From positions 1 through 34,112 of IMG/VR virus record IMGVR_UViG_3300037882_001556: a stretch of 34,112 nucleotides of DNA; one strand, 5' to 3'. The DNA comes from a virus. Shown one piece after another: positions 30,343 through 34,112 of this stretch. The translations under genes were made by a program, and so were the position numbers. How positions within the stretch are numbered: position 1 is the first letter of the stretch; the number at the start of each line of letters is the position of its first letter. The notes beneath the pieces were generated by a model. The model saw only the letters and a list, made by a program, of their open reading frames with translations. It was not told the DNA's origin and ran no database searches.

Positions 30343-30929
30343 GCCAGACATATTCAGTCCCCGTTGTTGGCACTGATACTGTAGACAGCGCGTCTCCGAA
30401 GTGGAACGCAATGCACGATTGCCACTTGACGCTATTCTCTGGATCGAGCGCGCCGGGTTCTCCTGTCGCCTACCAGTGGTGGATGGACACGAGCGCCGCG
30501 ACGAAGGTTCTGAAACAACGGAACAGCGCGAATAGCGCATGGGTCGTGCGCGTCCCGGATGTCGACAGCGCGGGTTTCGAGTACGTCTCTGTCAAGCTCG
30601 GGGCGATCACGGCGACGACGACGTTCATCCTGTTCTGCGGGGGGTCGGCGATCACGATTTCCGATATCTATCTCGTTAACTCAGCGTCAACGACGAGCGA
30701 TGCCTCGAACCTTTGGCAGATTCAGGTCGACAACGTGACGGATACGCTCAATCTGAGGGCATCCGCTTTCTCCACAAACGGGAGCGATTTCACCGCGAAC
30801 GCTCAGAAGGCGTTGGCGCTCGACCAAAACCTGAGCGTCGGCGCGAACAAGGTCTTGCGGATCACGTTCACCGAAACCGGGACGGCGACGTCCTTCGCGG
30901 ACATGACAGCGGTTATCAAATTCTCGTGA
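30339..30929 (+). CDS. Tail fibre-associated protein (196 aa)
   Basis: The ATG at 30339 overlaps the previous stop (ATGA). The N-terminal 70 residues (VPVVGTDTVDSASPKWNAMH, PGSPVAYQWWMDTSAATKVL, QRNSANSAWVVRV) look like the short adapter repeat that phage fibres use to describe attached parts. Residues 70-196 are beta-rich (YVSVKLGAITATTTFILFCG, LWQIQVDNVTDTLNLRASAF, VLRITFTETGTATSF). No catalytic motif. It is probably a baseplate or fibre component mounted on the J-like tip. Confidence 0.6.
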   Translation: MSQTYSVPVVGTDTVDSASPKWNAMHDCHLTLFSGSSAPGSPVAYQWWMDTSAATKVLKQRNSANSAWVVRVPDVDSAGFEYVSVKLGAITATTTFILFCGGSAITISDIYLVNSASTTSDASNLWQIQVDNVTDTLNLRASAFSTNGSDFTANAQKALALDQNLSVGANKVLRITFTETGTATSFADMTAVIKFS

Positions 30930-30939
30930 TGGGGGAGCC

Positions 30940-31263
30940 ATGCTAATCATCCAGAAGGGCGCGAACTTCGAGCACGAGCATCAGTTCACAAACGAGCGGA
31001 CGGGTGCCGTTGCGAACATCCTCGGATACTCGACGAACTCTTTCATCTTGAGAGACCGGATCGGCGGCACTCTCATCGCAACCGGCACCGCGACAATCAG
31101 CGACGGCGCGAACGGAATCTGCCTCGTGACATTGACGATTGCACAAACATCCGCAATGACCGCTGAGCAAAAAGGAGTTTGTAGCATCGAAGTCGGCGAC
31201 GGTGTAGACTTCAGGCATACATACGAGGACACGTTCTACGTTCGCCCGGAGACTGCAACGTGA
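30940..31263 (+). CDS. Ig-like baseplate or fibre accessory domain (107 aa)
   Basis: The ATG at 30940 sits very close behind GGGGGAG (spacing about 2-3), which is unusual. The protein resembles BppU-type N-terminal domains: LIIQKGANFEHEHQFTNERT, ILGYSTNSFILRDRIGGTLI, TATISDGANGICLVTLT, and VEVGDG-like strand pairs ending in YEDTFYVRPE. These beta-sandwiches hold receptor-binding proteins to the tail. Its GTGA overlap with the esterase-like gene supports a shared function. Confidence 0.6.
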   Translation: MLIIQKGANFEHEHQFTNERTGAVANILGYSTNSFILRDRIGGTLIATGTATISDGANGICLVTLTIAQTSAMTAEQKGVCSIEVGDGVDFRHTYEDTFYVRPETAT

Positions 31264-32738
31264 GCCGGACTCGGTCATTTTCACGAACGTTTACGAGGTC
31301 GTCGATCCGGATGGATCATGGCCTTGCGTATTTCCCTTTGTCCGGTCTGACTGTCGGGGTTGACACGGGTCAGCAAGTCATTCTCTCGCCGGCATGGGAA
31401 CGGATAAACTCGGGCAGATACAGAGCGAATTGCGTTGATGCCCACATAACTACCTATGTTTCCGGGACGACTCGATTCGGTCCCGTGTTCTCGACTGGAT
31501 GCTACTCGGCGACGAACGCGGCAGGAGGCCGTCTCGACATCGACCCGGGACGTTGGTCTGTTCGCGCTTGGCCTTTGCCGTTCAGCTACGGCATCTCACC
31601 GCAACTGTCGGACGCCGGTCATATCTTCATCGCGAATCTTGATGACAGCGTTTCGACGCTCGTGCGAATGGAACCGACTCATTTGCCGTGGGCGAAAGGG
31701 ATGTCTTTCGCCTTTGAGTCGATCCGATCTGTTGACCAAGGCGGGACAGAGCACGGCGAGTTCTGGGATCTCATCGGTTTCGTAGCTGACGAAGGGTGCA
31801 CGTTCGGGAATGCTTCGTTCGTCATCCCTCGAAAGAAGTTCCTCGTTATCGGTGACTCAATCAATTCCGGAAGCGTCAGCGGCGGGACGACGATTACACA
31901 TCGCAGCGCGGCAACGTATCTCGTCGACGCGATATCGAATCCTCCTCTCACGTTCCCGGCGTCGCTTGAGTCGTCATGGGACCAACGCGGTTCGCACGCC
32001 GGGTTCGTCCGGAAGCTCATCGATAATTGGGCGACGAACAGCACTGGAACGACGCCGGACCCGAACGTACTCAATCACCGATGGCCGAATATCGTCAATC
32101 TTTCTCGACCCGGTCAATGGCAAGGGACGATGGGTCCATTGCAACGGGTCGTCCACACGGTCACCGTCCCGGGTTTCTACTCGGACATGATTAACCGTTA
32201 CTACCGCCGACGGCTTGGCGCATCAGATTTCAGCGATGCGGCCGATTGGACTGGCGGATGGGCTCCTGACCTCGTCATAATTGCATCATTCGCGAACGAT
32301 ATGCTTCGCGGTATCTTCGAGTCGAACTACTCCGTTCTGCTCGGCGGCGAGTCGTACTTCCGAGGCACGGCGGTCAAGGACGCGATCGGGTCGAGAACGA
32401 CTGGCTTGATTGCTGCAATCATCGCGAAGTGGCCAAGCGCGAAGATATTGGTCGTCGGGTCGTCGATGACAGACGCGACGAACTCATCGTATTGGGGGGT
32501 CTCGCCAGCAACGGACACGATGGCGCAAATCACGGCAGGAGTCGACGGGACGTCGCCGTCTACGCACTTCGCGTTTCAGTCGGGCGGCGCGGACTACGGG
32601 TACGGCTTCACGCGGAACATGAGCGCGATGTCGCTCGGCACTGGCACTAATTTCGCCTCCGTTCACTTCGACGAGGCGACCCATGAACTCGTCCGGTCGA
32701 ATCTTCAATCGGAGTTTAACAGGCTGGCTAACTTGTGA
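31260..32738 (+). CDS. SGNH/GDSL hydrolase-like tail protein (492 aa)
   Basis: The GTG at 31260 (GTGA overlap) has CGGAGA eight bases upstream. Residues 1-190 are beta-rich and probably mount the protein on the tail. From about 192 an SGNH hydrolase appears: block I KFLVIGDSINSG with S200, block II-like NLSRPGQW with Gly285, block III APDLVIIASFAND with N346, and block V near SVHFDEATHELV with candidate His469 or His475 and Asp471. The block V order is not the textbook DxxH, so the acid/base pair is uncertain. Such enzymes in tails remove acetyl groups from surface sugars and help adsorption. Confidence 0.8.
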   Translation: MSRTRSFSRTFTRSSIRMDHGLAYFPLSGLTVGVDTGQQVILSPAWERINSGRYRANCVDAHITTYVSGTTRFGPVFSTGCYSATNAAGGRLDIDPGRWSVRAWPLPFSYGISPQLSDAGHIFIANLDDSVSTLVRMEPTHLPWAKGMSFAFESIRSVDQGGTEHGEFWDLIGFVADEGCTFGNASFVIPRKKFLVIGDSINSGSVSGGTTITHRSAATYLVDAISNPPLTFPASLESSWDQRGSHAGFVRKLIDNWATNSTGTTPDPNVLNHRWPNIVNLSRPGQWQGTMGPLQRVVHTVTVPGFYSDMINRYYRRRLGASDFSDAADWTGGWAPDLVIIASFANDMLRGIFESNYSVLLGGESYFRGTAVKDAIGSRTTGLIAAIIAKWPSAKILVVGSSMTDATNSSYWGVSPATDTMAQITAGVDGTSPSTHFAFQSGGADYGYGFTRNMSAMSLGTGTNFASVHFDEATHELVRSNLQSEFNRLANL

Positions 32739-32748
32739 GGATGATACG

Positions 32749-33074
32749 ATGACATTTGTCGGAACACCTGTCGGACCAAACTTCGCGCTGGTAACTGCTT
32801 CTGCCGCGCCACGACTGCGATCGTCGCAGCGGTTGCCGGGAGAACTATTCGAGTTGTCGCGTATCAGCTGATCGGTGGCGGTGCCATTGGGACCGCGATA
32901 TTCAAGAGCGCAACAACCGCGATTTCAGGAACGATTACGACGGCGGTCGGTGGAATCGTGCAAGAGCAAGCCGAGATAGGTTTGTTCGAGACAGTCGCCG
33001 GTGAAGCTCTTAATGTCACGATGGCGACGGCCTCGGCAACTGCGCAAGTCCGCGTTACTTATATCCTTCTTTGA
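32749..33074 (+). pseudogene. Conserved tail-region protein interrupted by a one-base frameshift
   Basis: The ATG at 32749 has GAGG eight bases upstream and encodes MTFVGTPVGPNFALVTASA. The frame then leaves the family sequence near 32807 and stops at 32871. In the frame one base back, from 32808, a clean continuation runs to TGA at 33074: ATTAIVAAVAGRTIRVVAYQ, then SATTAISGTITTAVGGIV, then LFETVAGEALNVTMAT and AQVRVTYILL. That matches a common phage family (from memory: ATTTIVAAVAGKKIRVL... and SGEALNL...YVEV-like end). One extra base in the GCCGCGCC stretch would restore a 108-aa protein. There is no start codon in the second frame and no slippery heptamer. It may be a true mutation, a recoding site or an assembly error. 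Confidence 0.75.
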
Positions 33075-33085
33075 TTGGCGAACCG

Positions 33086-33289
33086 ATGCCGCGAGAACGA
33101 ACAATGCCACGCGAACAACCGATGTCATGGGAAGCGCGAATCAAACTTTCGCTCGCTGTAGTAGCCGTCCTTGGAGGGACCGGAGGACTCGGCGTCGTTT
33201 GGGGGGAAACGAAAGCATTGCTCCGGCAACTCGTTGAGATTTCAGCGGATCATGAAAGACGGATCGACTCTCTTGAACGCGGGAAGTAA
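33086..33289 (+). CDS. Small membrane protein, holin or anchor candidate (67 aa)
   Basis: ATG at 33086 is chosen among several in-frame starts (33104, 33122); none has a strong ribosome site. There is one transmembrane segment (IKLSLAVVAVLGGTGGLGVV) after a short basic start, then a charged amphipathic helix (LLRQLVEISADHERRIDSLE) that could form a coiled coil. One membrane span with a cytoplasmic or periplasmic helical tail suits a pinholin, XhlA-like or spanin-related protein. Position after the tail genes points to lysis, but the identity is unproven. Confidence 0.55.
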   Translation: MPRERTMPREQPMSWEARIKLSLAVVAVLGGTGGLGVVWGETKALLRQLVEISADHERRIDSLERGK

Positions 33290-33295
33290 GACCGA

Positions 33296-33580
33296 TTGTC
33301 TCGATCCGATCGAGTCGCGAGCTGGCTAACTGTCGCGTTACTTCTTTACATTGTCTTAATGCCAAGGGAAGTTTCTGTAGGAGTCGAACAAATGTCGAGA
33401 ATAACGGTCATCCGATACACAATCGGCGAGCATCGTTACGAAGTCGAATTCGTTTCGACTCGTGGCATCGACGAAACAAACACTGAACACGAAACACGGC
33501 ACGATGAATCAGTCGCTCAATACTGCCAGCAATGGCTTGACGCGACGCTCCACGCCGAAGACATCGTTACCGACCCATGA
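33296..33580 (+). CDS. Protein with two possible starts, with and without a membrane segment (94 or 62 aa)
   Basis: A TTG at 33296 with GGAAG about nine bases upstream gives a 94-aa form with a transmembrane segment (VASWLTVALLLYIVLMP). An in-frame ATG at 33392 has AGGAG eight bases upstream, the stronger site, and gives a 62-aa soluble form beginning MSRITVIRYTIGEHRYEVEF. The C-terminus is acidic and ends with QQWLDATLHAEDIVTDP. The family is not recognised. If both starts are used, this would be a dual-product gene like some holin pairs, which is an inference. The stop overlaps the next ATG. Confidence 0.5.
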   Translation: MSRSDRVASWLTVALLLYIVLMPREVSVGVEQMSRITVIRYTIGEHRYEVEFVSTRGIDETNTEHETRHDESVAQYCQQWLDATLHAEDIVTDP

Positions 33581-33912
33581 AACGAACTCGACCGGCGAAG
33601 CCCGCCCTTCGTCCTTTCATCCTTTCTCTTCTATTTGCTGGAGCTTCGCCGGTCCTTTTCTCTTCGTGCGCCGCTTGGGATTCCGTCTCGCTCGATGTCC
33701 GCGCGGATGCAGGGCTCGAAGCGTTCGGTCTCCCATCGCCCGGCGTCGACTTCAAACTCCAATTGGGGAAATCGCAAAATGTTGAAACGAGTAACGATCC
33801 TGATTTCATTGGCGTGTTTCTCGCAGAGTTGCGCAAGCCTGAAAGAAACAGCGGCCGATGCTGCCAGAGATGCACTTGCGGAAGCGATCCCGGCGCTCAA
33901 GGAAGCAGGTAA
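33577..33912 (+). CDS. Exported protein, possibly lipoprotein (111 aa), outer frame of a nested pair
   Basis: The ATG at 33577 overlaps the previous stop (ATGA). A basic start (MKRTRPAKPALRP) and hydrophobic core (FILSLLFAGASPVLFSSCAA) form a signal peptide with a cysteine at the end, a near-lipobox. The middle is beta-type (SVSLDVRADAGLEAF, VDFKLQLGKSQ). The last 45 residues share DNA with the following gene and are Cys/Arg-rich, likely constrained by that overlap. It may be a spanin-like or other lysis-related surface protein. Family is not recognised. Confidence 0.55.
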   Translation: MKRTRPAKPALRPFILSLLFAGASPVLFSSCAAWDSVSLDVRADAGLEAFGLPSPGVDFKLQLGKSQNVETSNDPDFIGVFLAELRKPERNSGRCCQRCTCGSDPGAQGSR

Positions 33913-34112
33913 AGACGTCGCAACGCACGCTGCGGCGGCTGCCAAGGATGCGGCCGAAGACCTACTCGCAGCGGCAAAGAACGATCTCAGCGGAGCAATC
34001 GGGCAAGTTCCGGGGATCGCGGCTCAGGCAGGCAAGGATGCCGCCGCCGCTGCCATGGCCGAACGCGCCCGCAATCTCTCCCCAGAAGCCCTCTCCGCGA
34101 TTGGCAAGAAAG
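33779..34112 (+). CDS. Alanine-rich lipoprotein-like protein, cut by the right edge
   Basis: The ATG at 33779 has GGGGA nine bases upstream and starts inside the previous gene in the +1 frame; the frame is open to the window end (111 codons visible). The N-terminus MLKRVTILISLACFSQSCAS is a signal peptide with cysteines at 13 and 18, so a lipoprotein is likely (the CASLKE-type start is common). The rest is an Ala/Lys/Asp/Glu-rich amphipathic helix (ETAADAARDALAEAIPALKE, THAAAAAKDAAEDLLAAAKN), apolipoprotein-like. The nested arrangement with the outer ORF recalls Rz/Rz1 spanin pairs, but both have exported starts. The end and any later domain are unseen. Confidence 0.7.
   Translation, partial: MLKRVTILISLACFSQSCASLKETAADAARDALAEAIPALKEAGKDVATHAAAAAKDAAEDLLAAAKNDLSGAIGQVPGIAAQAGKDAAAAAMAERARNLSPEALSAIGKK

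Noticed and set aside
32749-32871. A genuine 40-aa gene
   Set aside because: The second half (PRLRSSQRLPGELFELSRIS) has no pattern, while the -1 frame carries a recognisable family; better described as a frameshifted gene.
1-34112. tRNA genes, rRNA, insertion sequences, integrase and attachment sites
   Set aside because: No cloverleaf, transposase, recombinase or terminal repeat could be recognised by eye on either strand; a tRNAscan or IS search could overturn this.

Overview
The window is a contiguous piece of a tailed-phage genome (Caudoviricetes, siphovirus type with a lambda-like tail tip), cut inside a gene at both ends. It is GC-rich, with dense head-to-tail genes, many stop/start overlaps of the ATGA or GTGA kind, and clear Shine-Dalgarno sites. 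The host cannot be named from sequence. A lambda-type tail tip, a nested pair of small exported or lipoprotein-like proteins at the right end, and signal peptides of Gram-negative style suggest a Gram-negative bacterium. No integrase, CI-like repressor, tRNA, rRNA or CRISPR array was seen, so lifestyle is undecided.

Layout. (1) Positions 1-1290, minus strand: a leftward operon of two genes, one a 367-aa protein with DHH motifs. (2) 1291-1435: a divergent promoter region whose two -35 boxes lie in the arms of an inverted repeat. (3) 1436-6610, plus strand: early and regulatory genes. These are two related small HTH proteins, apparently leaderless and driven by matching promoters, a helicase-methyltransferase fusion, several small unknowns, and an AT-richer ParB-like protein. 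(4) 6618-11465: the replication and recombination block. It holds a replication initiator with an embedded iteron-like origin, a possible loader, a secreted 464-aa protein, a DEDDh exonuclease, a proteasome-beta-like Ntn hydrolase and a RusA-like resolvase. (5) 11466-11834: a regulatory strip with a small excisionase-type HTH gene, an intrinsic terminator facing left, and a palindrome next to a possible late promoter. (6) 11835-20943: packaging and head genes (zinc-ribbon protein, TerS, TerL, portal-MuF fusion, protease/scaffold, major capsid, decoration candidate, connector, neck and tail-terminator proteins). (7) 20954-32738: tail genes (tube, two chaperone ORFs, tape measure, M-like, L-like, a giant K-I-J fusion, fibre-associated proteins, an SGNH esterase-like protein). 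(8) 32749-34112: a frameshifted tail gene, then small membrane, exported and lipoprotein-like genes that look like the start of a lysis module.

How it works together. The early genes would modify DNA and set the transcription programme. The replication block copies and processes DNA, and the RusA-like enzyme resolves branches before packaging. The late operon builds the head, then the tail, then presumably lyses the cell. The most unusual items are the Ntn hydrolase with proteasome-spaced catalytic residues, the matched leaderless promoters of two HTH genes, the in-gene origin repeats, the secreted protein inside the replication operon, the K-I-J tail fusion, and a conserved tail gene broken by one base.
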